Part shown: positions 1-7,299 of the stretch, piece after piece
Layout of the letters: every line of letters begins with the position of its first letter
How positions within the stretch are numbered: the stretch's first letter is position 1
Assembly (NCBI GenBank): GCA_946528255.1
Contig: CAMMYR010000008.1
Coordinates: 1 to 11,859, forward strand
DNA from: an uncultured Methanomicrobiales archaeon
Lineage (GTDB): Archaea > Thermoplasmatota > Thermoplasmata > Methanomassiliicoccales > Methanomethylophilaceae
Reading direction: 5' to 3'
DNA length: 11,859 bases
Notes under the pieces: model-generated
What the model was told of the DNA's origin: nothing
What the model saw: the letters and a program-made list of their open reading frames with translations, nothing else
The model's database searches: none
Position numbers and translations under genes: made by a program

Positions 1-7
1 CTATAGC

Positions 8-16
8 GAGGGTGAT
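8..16 (+). promoter_or_regulatory. Ribosome binding site deciding the start at 21
   Basis: GAGGGTGAT matches the complement of the archaeal 16S rRNA 3' end and lies 4 nt before the ATG at 21. It contains the competing GTG codon at 12, which makes that upstream start unlikely. Any promoter lies outside the window. Confidence 0.55.
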
Positions 17-20
17 ATCG

Positions 21-740
21 ATGAATGAAGAGAAAACAATGGCAGTAAACGGACCAAAGATAAATCCCAGTTATGCTGGGATTATGAAGCGCACAGCAAG
101 AGATTGTGTGTTCAGCAGCATGTTCAACGGTGAGACGGCCGAGAGCAGAAGATATCTTCTGGAAATGGACAGGGCCCTATACGGAGAGCAGGGGGTCACG
201 GAAGAGGACATAGTTACGAGGAAACAGAGGCCCGTCTGTGTCTTGTGTGCGGTCAACAATGCCACTTACAGCGTTGGTGACAGGCTTGTGATCGTCGAAG
301 AGGTTATGCCTACGTGCGATTGTCATCAGGACGAATCCTGCTTTGAGATCGATGATTCGGAGAACAGCTGTGAAAGCGATGATGATAGTTCTCCGTCCAA
401 TGATTATTCGAACATGAAGGTGGATCTCTGGATTATCCATTCAGGAACTGATAACCTGGGATGCAATGTGCCTATTCGTTGGATTCTAGGACCCGATGAC
501 TTTGGTAGTATCGCCGCCTCGGTCAGCGTAATCAGTGAAAAGAGTTCCTCTGGGATAGTGAAAGAATACCTGGAATGGTCCAGAAAGATTAACGATCTGA
601 TAAGAACCGAAGGAGATGGTTTGAGTCAGGATTCGATTCTAGAAAACATCGACAAAGCCATAGAGTCTGGCATATTGGAGAATTATCTGGCATCCCATCG
701 GAAAGAGGTGTCGGATGCAATCCTTGGATCTATAGAGTGA
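21..740 (+). CDS. Diverged Rpn-family (PD-(D/E)XK nuclease-like) protein
   Basis: This 239-residue protein probably starts at the ATG at 21, because GAGGGTGAT (8-16) is a good archaeal ribosome site; a GTG at 12 is in frame but lies inside that site. Residues 26-95 (ARDCVFSSMF, then LLEMDRALYGE, VTEEDI, VGDRLVIVEE) follow the N-terminal pattern of Rpn / transposase_31 proteins. Residues 178-235 (IVKEYLEWSRKI, ILENI, GILENYLASHRKEVSDAI) follow their C-terminal helices. Between them, the stretch that usually carries the acidic and E-x-Q active residues is replaced by a Cys/Asp/Ser-rich linker (97-131; C99, C101, C107, C117). Rpn proteins are proposed to be recombination-promoting nucleases; this copy is probably catalytically inactive. 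It is short for the family (often near 300 residues) and about 48 % GC, and unlike gene 866-4717 it uses CTA leucine codons. Family assignment is by remembered pattern only. Confidence 0.6.
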   Translation: MNEEKTMAVNGPKINPSYAGIMKRTARDCVFSSMFNGETAESRRYLLEMDRALYGEQGVTEEDIVTRKQRPVCVLCAVNNATYSVGDRLVIVEEVMPTCDCHQDESCFEIDDSENSCESDDDSSPSNDYSNMKVDLWIIHSGTDNLGCNVPIRWILGPDDFGSIAASVSVISEKSSSGIVKEYLEWSRKINDLIRTEGDGLSQDSILENIDKAIESGILENYLASHRKEVSDAILGSIE

Positions 741-805
741 GTTCAGGCGATTGAAGAAACAATACTTTGGCGGGCCAACGCCATCCAAACCATAAACTCA
801 TAAGC

Positions 806-851
806 CCGGGCCCTGGTCTCCCAGGGCCCGGTAAAACCGGGCTCGGAGCCC
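806..851. terminator. Stacked GC hairpins between convergent genes
   Basis: A perfect 11-bp stem (806-816 with 821-831, 4-nt loop TCTC) lies between the + gene ending at 740 and the - gene ending at 866. Two further inverted repeats overlap it: GCCCGG/CCGGGC (826-831 with 837-842, loop TAAAA) and GGGCT/AGCCC (839-843 with 847-851). The strands cannot hold all three stems at once. T-rich tracts follow on both sides: GTTTTC repeats on + and GGTTTTACC on -. The likely role is termination of both converging transcripts. This is inferred, since archaeal termination mainly needs T-tracts. Confidence 0.5.
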
Positions 852-852
852 T

Positions 853-870
853 GTTTTCAAGGTTTTCAAG
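853..870. repeat. Tandem 9-bp repeat giving double in-frame stop
   Basis: GTTTTCAAG occurs twice in a row (853-861 and 862-870). On the minus strand it places two in-frame TGA codons nine bases apart at the end of the large surface-protein gene, so the second would back up the first. It may also act as the T-rich part of the terminator for the + strand gene. Confidence 0.5.
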
Positions 871-3800
871 CAGTCTTCCTCTTATTCATGTAGAGGGGCA
901 CGCACAGGGCCAGGGCCACGATGATCACAACGGCCAGGGCCGCCAGGTACATGTAGTCCTTGTCCTTGGACGCGTCGTCGTCGAGGACGAACTTGGAGAA
1001 GGAGGTCAGCGAACAGACCAGGTACTTCTGTCCGTCCTCGTAGGCGATGACGCCGACCATGCGCTCCTTCTGACCGTTCACAATGTGGTACAGCACGGCA
1101 TCGTCGCTCTTCACGGGCATCCAGATGATGAAGTCCGCGTTGCTGTCGATGGCGTAGGCGTTGTCGCCGAGGGGCACGATGCTGAAATTGACGGTTCCGA
1201 CCTCCATCACGTCGCCGCTGTAGAAGACGGCGGAGTTGCCGCTCTTCAGCTGGACCTGGACGTAGTCGTAGTCTCCCTCGGGTCCGTCGAAGTAGACGGC
1301 ATCGGAGTCGGAGATGACCTTGGTGTCCTTGACGACGGAGATCTTCGAGGCCTGAACGGATTTGACCTCGAGGTCGCCGACGACATCGTACCTGTAGATC
1401 CAGGTTCCATCGTCGATGTATCCGTAGGAGTTGCCGTCCTCATCGATGATGGCCACGGTACCCTCGCCGACGGGCATGGACACAGTGGACATGAACCTGA
1501 CTTCCTGGCTCACTCCGTTGTAGGTGAGGGTGAACTCCTCTCCGCGGGCGTCCGCCGAAAGGATGGAGGCGCCGATCGCGGGGACGACGGTGCCGTCGTC
1601 GTTTATGGTGAACCCGTCGTAGGACATGGGGTCGAGGGTGAAGTGCGGGAGGGCCTTGAGGGTCATCCTGCTGCCGTCGTATCCGAAGGCGCACCCGGTG
1701 GTGTCGAGCCGCAGGTTCGCGGAATCCGTCTTGATGAGGTAGGTGACATAGATGGTTCCGTCGAGAGCGTGCTTCTCCGAGTTGAAGAGGTTTATGAGGA
1801 CCATTCCGTCTCCCTTGGTGACGTACTTGCTGTATTCGGTGATGTGGGACTGGTCGAGCAGCATGTCCAGGGTGCTGTTGATGTACAGCAGCTCGTAGTG
1901 GAACACGCCGTCGACCTCGATCTCCTTGACGATGGTGTTGGGGGTCAGGGTCTGCTTCAGGGTGATGGAGTTCTCGTAGAGGCCCTCCATGGTGACCTCG
2001 ACGTAATCGACGTCGACGTGGAGGAACTCGAATCCGTCCATGTGGAAGGTGACTCCCTCGGCCTTTCCGGAGACCTTTCCGATGGGCATGTCCTTGTTGG
2101 TGTTGAACCCGTAGATCTTGGCCTTGTCGGAGATGATCTTGTGCTCGTTGAAGTCGTACTCGATGTCGGGGAATTCGACGGTGACGCCGAAGTCGGTGAT
2201 GGAGAAGTCCCCGGTCATGGAGGTGAGCTTCATCACGCCACCATCGGGGATCTCGGCCTCAACCTTCATGCCGTCGAGGGCGTAGACCTTGTTGACGTCT
2301 CCGCCGGAGACGGCAGCTGCGGACACATCGCCGGTGGCGGTGAGCAGCAGCTTGGCGGCGTCGAAGTCGTAGTCGAGAGCGAACTCGACCTTGCTGATCT
2401 TCATCTGGGTGGCGGAGTCTCCGTTGTCGGAGGCGTACGTGCCGTCCCCGATACCGAATCCGCCCTCGAAGACCTGCTTGTCGCCCTTGAGACCGCACTC
2501 GAAGGAGGCGGTGGCCTTCTCGGCTGCGGCGTAGGTGGCCTCGTAGTCGCTGAATCCGATCTTGCTGTAGGACATCTTCTTGATCTTGGCGTCGAGGGTC
2601 TCCATTATGTTGATCTGCTCGGGCTTGACGTCCATGATCTCTGCGACGGCGTCCCTGGCATCGTTGAGCATCTCGAAGAAGTCTCCGATGGACTCGGGGG
2701 ACTCGCGGACCATCATGTACAGGGCCATGGCGGCCTCGTAGACCTCGCCCATGTTGGACTCGGGGAACTCCACGGAGAACGAGTTGTTCAAGTAGAGGTC
2801 CTGGGCGGTGAGCGCGAAGTCACCGTAGTAGGCGATATCGTCGGCGTCGATGATGGCGTCGATGCTGATGCCTCTGTCGGTGATATAGATGGCCGCGTCG
2901 ACCATGAGGTCCTCGACGGTGAAGTCGATCGAGGGTCCGGAGGGGTAGGGCGTGTCCATCCTGTATGTCAGGTCGCCCTCGAACTCGATGTCGATGTAGC
3001 ATCCATCGCTGTTGATGCCGGCCTCGAGCCAGGTCTCGCCCATGTAGACCTGGGTGACGGGCTCGCCGGCGTCGTGGCCCATATCGGCTCCGATGGCCTC
3101 GAATCCGATCAGGACGCTGGTGTAGTAGTCGGAAGCATCCGCGTGCTCCGAGGCCTTGAACGCGAATCCGTCGATGTAGGCCTGGTCGAAGCCGTCGGTG
3201 TAGAGTATCCTGTCGATGGTGATGTCGAAGTTCATCCTCGTGGTGGGGATCTGGAAGTCGTCCACGTCGTACACCACGCCGACCAGGTACTCGACGCACT
3301 TGTTGACGTACTCGTTGAAGCTCTTCTCGCCGAGGTCGTCGTAGATCCTCTTGAACTCGCTGATGATGTTTACCGATTTCTCGTCGGCGACATCGAGGAA
3401 GTATCCGCAGAGGAAGCCGTAGGGCATGAGGGCCTTGTCGGGCAGGGCGGCGATGGCGGCGGCCAGTATGCCGGCCATCGCGGGGTCGTCCTCGAAGTAG
3501 ATCAGGGCGGCGGGGACCATGAAGGCCTGGATGTAGGCCTTGGTGTCCTCGGCATCGAATCCGTCGGAGTAGTACGCGTACATCTTGGCGATGTTCTGCA
3601 TGGACAGGATCTCGTAGATGCTGTCGAAGTTGTAGACGCTCGCGGATGCGGAGATCTCCAGGTCCTCGATGGTGAGGAAGCCGTTGGCATCCTTGGCCTT
3701 GAACGGGACGAGGAGGGTGCCGATGGACATCCTGAGGTCGGCGCTGAGGTCGTCCAGGTCGAGGTGGCCGGTCAGGGAGAAGTCCTCCAGGACGAAGTTC

Positions 3801-4717
3801 TCGGTGACCAGGTCGCTGATGGTGAGGTCGTAGTGGGAGTATCCGGAGAGCTTGGTGACGACATCGCCGTCCTTCATGACGGTCTCGATGTCCATGTCGG
3901 TGGCGTCGGTGTAGCTGAAGGTCATCCCCTTGGCCTCGAGGACCAGGGTGTTGCCGCCGCTGATGCCGATGGTCATGCCGCCGTCGTTGGAGGAGGCGTC
4001 GACCTTCATGGCGATCTCGCCGCCGGTGACCTTGTACTCCTCGCCGGCGTAGTGGGAGTTGGTGGCGACGATCTCGCCGATCTCGCCGGTGATGTCGGCG
4101 CTCATGTTGAACTGGAAGGTGGAGAGGTCCACGCTTCCGGAGACCTCCGCGGAGATCCTCGTGTCGCCGTTGAAGGCGAAGACGTACTGATCGTACTTGA
4201 TGGTGGAGGTGTCCAGGATCCTCATTCCCAGCTTGAGGCCGAGGCCGGAGCCGGTCTTGATCTCGATATCGTAGTCGAACTGTCCCTCGAAGTAGATCTT
4301 GTCCTCCTTGGTCGCGGTGTAGGAGATTCCCTTTCCGAGCAGGGAAGCGCCGACGAAGACCTTGGCGCCCTCCTTCAGGATGATACCGCAGTCGCTGCCG
4401 TTACCGACGATGGAGTTCGAGGCCATCAGGTCGAAGGTCAGCTGGGAGCCGGACTCCAAGACGATCCAGCCTCCGTTGCTCAGGACGTAGTCGTCCTTGA
4501 GGGTGGCATTGGAACCGCTGGGGACCGTGACCGTGCCGGTCACATTGGTCGGAATGTCGAACTCGGGCATTTCAGCCGCGGTGGTCACGAAGCCGGAGCC
4601 GAGCAGGGAGTCCGATGCGTCGTCCGCATAGGATTCCTTGCTGTCGTCCATGGCGAGTGGGACCAGAGCAGCTGCCGCCATCAGGACGATGGCCAGTATT
4701 GCTATTTTCCCTTTCAT
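866..4717 (-). CDS. Giant secreted membrane-anchored surface protein, unknown family
   Basis: This is a 1283-residue protein. Residues 1-31 form a signal peptide (a lysine start, then a long Ile/Leu/Ala core ending near PLAMDDS). A single membrane segment lies at about 1255-1277, followed by a short basic tail (NKRKTA), so nearly all of it should lie outside the cell. The ectodomain is acidic and mostly alternating short beta-type strands. Residues 53-128 look like a short beta-solenoid stretch, with helical inserts near 395-480 and 690-760. The last part before the membrane ends in LTSFSKFVLDDD, a pattern like the stalk-proximal ends of other surface proteins. Possible N-glycosylation sites occur (for example NVTG and NATL). 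Cysteines are few and no catalytic motif was seen. The start is supported by GAGGG 7-8 nt upstream and a TATA-like box. No enzymatic function can be assigned; an envelope or adhesion role is inferred from topology. Confidence 0.85.
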   Translation of the reverse strand: MKGKIAILAIVLMAAAALVPLAMDDSKESYADDASDSLLGSGFVTTAAEMPEFDIPTNVTGTVTVPSGSNATLKDDYVLSNGGWIVLESGSQLTFDLMASNSIVGNGSDCGIILKEGAKVFVGASLLGKGISYTATKEDKIYFEGQFDYDIEIKTGSGLGLKLGMRILDTSTIKYDQYVFAFNGDTRISAEVSGSVDLSTFQFNMSADITGEIGEIVATNSHYAGEEYKVTGGEIAMKVDASSNDGGMTIGISGGNTLVLEAKGMTFSYTDATDMDIETVMKDGDVVTKLSGYSHYDLTISDLVTENFVLEDFSLTGHLDLDDLSADLRMSIGTLLVPFKAKDANGFLTIEDLEISASASVYNFDSIYEILSMQNIAKMYAYYSDGFDAEDTKAYIQAFMVPAALIYFEDDPAMAGILAAAIAALPDKALMPYGFLCGYFLDVADEKSVNIISEFKRIYDDLGEKSFNEYVNKCVEYLVGVVYDVDDFQIPTTRMNFDITIDRILYTDGFDQAYIDGFAFKASEHADASDYYTSVLIGFEAIGADMGHDAGEPVTQVYMGETWLEAGINSDGCYIDIEFEGDLTYRMDTPYPSGPSIDFTVEDLMVDAAIYITDRGISIDAIIDADDIAYYGDFALTAQDLYLNNSFSVEFPESNMGEVYEAAMALYMMVRESPESIGDFFEMLNDARDAVAEIMDVKPEQINIMETLDAKIKKMSYSKIGFSDYEATYAAAEKATASFECGLKGDKQVFEGGFGIGDGTYASDNGDSATQMKISKVEFALDYDFDAAKLLLTATGDVSAAAVSGGDVNKVYALDGMKVEAEIPDGGVMKLTSMTGDFSITDFGVTVEFPDIEYDFNEHKIISDKAKIYGFNTNKDMPIGKVSGKAEGVTFHMDGFEFLHVDVDYVEVTMEGLYENSITLKQTLTPNTIVKEIEVDGVFHYELLYINSTLDMLLDQSHITEYSKYVTKGDGMVLINLFNSEKHALDGTIYVTYLIKTDSANLRLDTTGCAFGYDGSRMTLKALPHFTLDPMSYDGFTINDDGTVVPAIGASILSADARGEEFTLTYNGVSQEVRFMSTVSMPVGEGTVAIIDEDGNSYGYIDDGTWIYRYDVVGDLEVKSVQASKISVVKDTKVISDSDAVYFDGPEGDYDYVQVQLKSGNSAVFYSGDVMEVGTVNFSIVPLGDNAYAIDSNADFIIWMPVKSDDAVLYHIVNGQKERMVGVIAYEDGQKYLVCSLTSFSKFVLDDDASKDKDYMYLAALAVVIIVALALCVPLYMNKRKTA

Positions 4718-4756
4718 GCTTATCCCTCTATAGGAATGAAACGAAAAACGGGTTGT

Positions 4757-4773
4757 AACTATAATAAATTAAA
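4757..4773 (-). promoter_or_regulatory. TATA-like promoter of the giant surface-protein gene
   Basis: Read on the minus strand, TTTAATTTATTATAG forms an AT-rich box inside GC-rich surroundings. A start site about 25 nt downstream (near 4740) would give a leader of about 20 nt containing the GAGGG ribosome site before the ATG at 4717. GAATGAAA (plus-strand reading) lies on each side of the box, at 4734-4741 and 4779-4786. The interval 4718-4812 also has to hold the end of the upstream transcript. Confidence 0.5.
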
Positions 4774-4812
4774 GGGGAGAATGAAATGGTTTTGATATCG
4801 ATATTGGCTGGG

Positions 4813-7299
4813 TTATCCCGCTCGCCTCCTCCACACGATCAGGATGAGGCAGGCGGTAACGCTGACCAGTACTCCCGCGGCGGCGGTGACGATGGTGTGC
4901 GTCGTGCGCTCGGAGGATGACTCCTGCTGCGTCTGGTTGGCGCGGAGGATATCCAGGATGTCGTCCTCGTCCTCCTCCTCCCAATCGTGCTCCTTGTCCT
5001 TGGTCTTGTACACGGCGACCATGGTCACATCCGAGTACGGCATATCGAACCTGTCGCCCGCATCGTATACGGAACCTTCATAGAACCAGCCGATGAAACC
5101 GTGACCGTGGGAGGCCCCGTTGTATCCCGGGAGCAGCACGGAATCCGTGGCCATGACCGAGCGCGGGACCGGCGGGTCCGCATCACCGCTGCCGATATCG
5201 AAGGACAGGGTGTAATTGCCGATCCACTGGGCGGTCAGGGTGATCCTGATGGATGTGCTGGTAGGGGTCAATGCGAAGTCCAGGAGCTCCTTGTCCGTGA
5301 ACGTGTAGCTGGTCCCGTCGCTAGCGGTGCCGACCCACTTGTCGAAGGAGTACCCGGGGTTCTTGAACGAGTTCTCCCTCAGGTACGTGGGGCTGTCGTA
5401 TCCGATGGTCTGGCTATCCATCACCCCCTGCCCCGAACCGGGGGCGAACAGGAGCGTGATCACCGGATTCGCCCAATAGGACTTGACGGTGATGTCCCTG
5501 CTGAGGGTTATCTTCTCGCCGGGGGAGTAGACCTTCCCGTCGGCCTCCCAGCCGATGAACCTCTTGAGGGGATCGGTGTTGGTCATACCGCCGGTGTTGC
5601 CCAGGACGACCGCGTCCTGGCCGCTGGCGTACCTCTTCGTATCGGTCGGGAGGGTCCCGGTACCGGAATCCCCCGTGGCGCCGTATGCGTATGTGACGGA
5701 GTACGGGTTGTTCATGACATATGCCAGACGGGAGGTCACGAAACCGGAGCCCCCATAGGTGATATCGAGGTGCGGGCTGTAGCACGCTATCCCCGCCCAC
5801 ATGCGGGTGTTGCCGCTGCTCGTGCAGCATCCGACCATGATCAGCCTGTCGCCGGTGCCGCCGCCGGTGTCCACCAGGTCATTGACCTGGATATCGTAGT
5901 ATATGTTCTTGGATGGGGTGTTCGGGCGCCCTGTGGCGTAGTTATCGCGGTTGTTGCCCCAGTAGTCTGTCACCGCATCCCAATCCTCGCTCCCGGTGCT
6001 GGTGCCCGCTAAGGGGCCGGGCTGGGATTGGTTTTTGATGGGTGCGGCACCCTGGCTCATCGCCGAAGAGGCTATCGTCACGGGCTGCAGGCGGTTGTCG
6101 GTGTAGAGGGTGGATGTCGCATTCGTCCTCACCGCGCAGGCGCCGTCGATCATCTCCCATGAATTGCCCCATGCGTTCTCGAGCAGGAGGCAGACGGGGG
6201 CCGTGCTGGAGACCTTGCCGTTCATCGACATGCCGCTGGGCGGACGGGTGCTGTAGGTGTAAGCGCTGTCCGTCAAGCCGGTTTTCTTGGTGCTGGAGTT
6301 CGTGATCACACCCATTCCCATGACGTACTGGGAATCCTTGTCCCCCATGATCGTGTAGCCCATGATCTTGTACAGGGTCCATCCGTAATAGTTCCACAAT
6401 CCGTAGTATCCGGACACGTCGTCGCCGGTGCCCGTGACGGAATTCCTCTGGGCCATCGTCCTGAAGGCGTCGATGCCCTGACTGCCGGCAGGTGTCATCC
6501 CGGGCTGCGATACCAGCTTGGCGCTGTCCCCCGAGCCTATCGTAGACGCCTCGTAGACGCTGAGCGCCAGATAGGGATAGACGGTATCGGTGGCCCAGTT
6601 CTTGCCGCCGGTCTTGCTGAACGTGTGGGCGTAGGCCAGCATATCGGATCCGTCCACCACGTGGTATTCGGACTTGTCCGCGGTGAAGAACCCGGGGTCG
6701 CTGGACATGTAGAGGTAGTTGGCTCCGTCCTTGACGACCGAATGCCAGTATACGGTGGGGATGACCAGCATGATGTTGTACTTGGCAGGGGTGTACGAGG
6801 TGCCGCTGATAGTCTTCTTGGTGATGCTGTACGGATCCAGGACGTATGCCACCTCGCCGGCGTCCTGGCTTATCGGAGCCTCGTTGGCATAATCGGGATT
6901 GGTGGACAGGGTGTAATCCACCAGGTTGATGGCCGCGTAGAAGCAGTTGAACGGCCCCAGGCCGGTGGCGGTGTCGAAGTTCCAGAAGTCGTTGACCTTC
7001 ACTTGGTCACCGAGCCGATTGTTGTGGTTGGACGGCATCTTGGACGCATACGAGGTACCGTCCCAGACCAGGACGTCCTTGACGCCCACGCCCAAGGGCA
7101 TCGGCTTGGCGCCTCCGTTGTCGTCCACCAGCACGTACCCGTAATCGGGCCCCGCAGGCAGCTTCGTCAGCCCCTCCGCGGCCTCCGATGCCGGCACCGC
7201 GGATGCCAAAGGCGTCAGCAGCATCAGCAGGACGATGGCGGTTGAGATAGCCAGGGCGCGCTTCGCGCCCCGCCCGGTCTTCGACTCGTGCATGGACAT
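4813..7299 (-). CDS. Secreted anchored InlB B-repeat surface protein
   Basis: This protein has 828 residues from the chosen ATG at 7299; ATG 7293 is an alternative. The frame is open back to 7404, but that start would put 35 residues before the signal peptide. A signal peptide spans about 1-35 (basic GRGAKR, a hydrophobic core, then LASA). Residues 45-530 are a Tyr/Trp/Gly/Asn-rich ectodomain with YYGLWNYYGWTLYKIMGYTI (299-318) and LLLENAWGNSWEMIDG (371-386), which I cannot tie to a named family. Three InlB B-type (Listeria-Bacteroides) repeats follow at about 533-610, 611-693 and 695-765, each with the F-x-x-W core (FIGW, FDKW, FIGW) and a closing hydrophobic strand. An acidic stalk (769-780) and a membrane helix (801-823) with RRR tail end it. 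InlB B-repeats are small beta-grasp-like modules of bacterial and archaeal surface proteins. The role inferred is adhesion or envelope interaction. Confidence 0.85.
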   Translation of the reverse strand: MSMHESKTGRGAKRALAISTAIVLLMLLTPLASAVPASEAAEGLTKLPAGPDYGYVLVDDNGGAKPMPLGVGVKDVLVWDGTSYASKMPSNHNNRLGDQVKVNDFWNFDTATGLGPFNCFYAAINLVDYTLSTNPDYANEAPISQDAGEVAYVLDPYSITKKTISGTSYTPAKYNIMLVIPTVYWHSVVKDGANYLYMSSDPGFFTADKSEYHVVDGSDMLAYAHTFSKTGGKNWATDTVYPYLALSVYEASTIGSGDSAKLVSQPGMTPAGSQGIDAFRTMAQRNSVTGTGDDVSGYYGLWNYYGWTLYKIMGYTIMGDKDSQYVMGMGVITNSSTKKTGLTDSAYTYSTRPPSGMSMNGKVSSTAPVCLLLENAWGNSWEMIDGACAVRTNATSTLYTDNRLQPVTIASSAMSQGAAPIKNQSQPGPLAGTSTGSEDWDAVTDYWGNNRDNYATGRPNTPSKNIYYDIQVNDLVDTGGGTGDRLIMVGCCTSSGNTRMWAGIACYSPHLDITYGGSGFVTSRLAYVMNNPYSVTYAYGATGDSGTGTLPTDTKRYASGQDAVVLGNTGGMTNTDPLKRFIGWEADGKVYSPGEKITLSRDITVKSYWANPVITLLFAPGSGQGVMDSQTIGYDSPTYLRENSFKNPGYSFDKWVGTASDGTSYTFTDKELLDFALTPTSTSIRITLTAQWIGNYTLSFDIGSGDADPPVPRSVMATDSVLLPGYNGASHGHGFIGWFYEGSVYDAGDRFDMPYSDVTMVAVYKTKDKEHDWEEEDEDDILDILRANQTQQESSSERTTHTIVTAAAGVLVSVTACLILIVWRRRAG

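Noticed and set aside
767..4795. A 1342-codon plus-strand open frame opposite the giant surface gene
   Set aside because: It is codon-aligned to a gene that has a signal peptide, anchor and promoter. Its product is a monotonous Gly/Val/Asp/His-rich sequence, typical of an antisense shadow.
4987..7245. Long plus-strand frames opposite the InlB-repeat gene
   Set aside because: These are codon-aligned shadows of a convincing minus-strand gene, with low-complexity Gly/Val/Arg-rich products.
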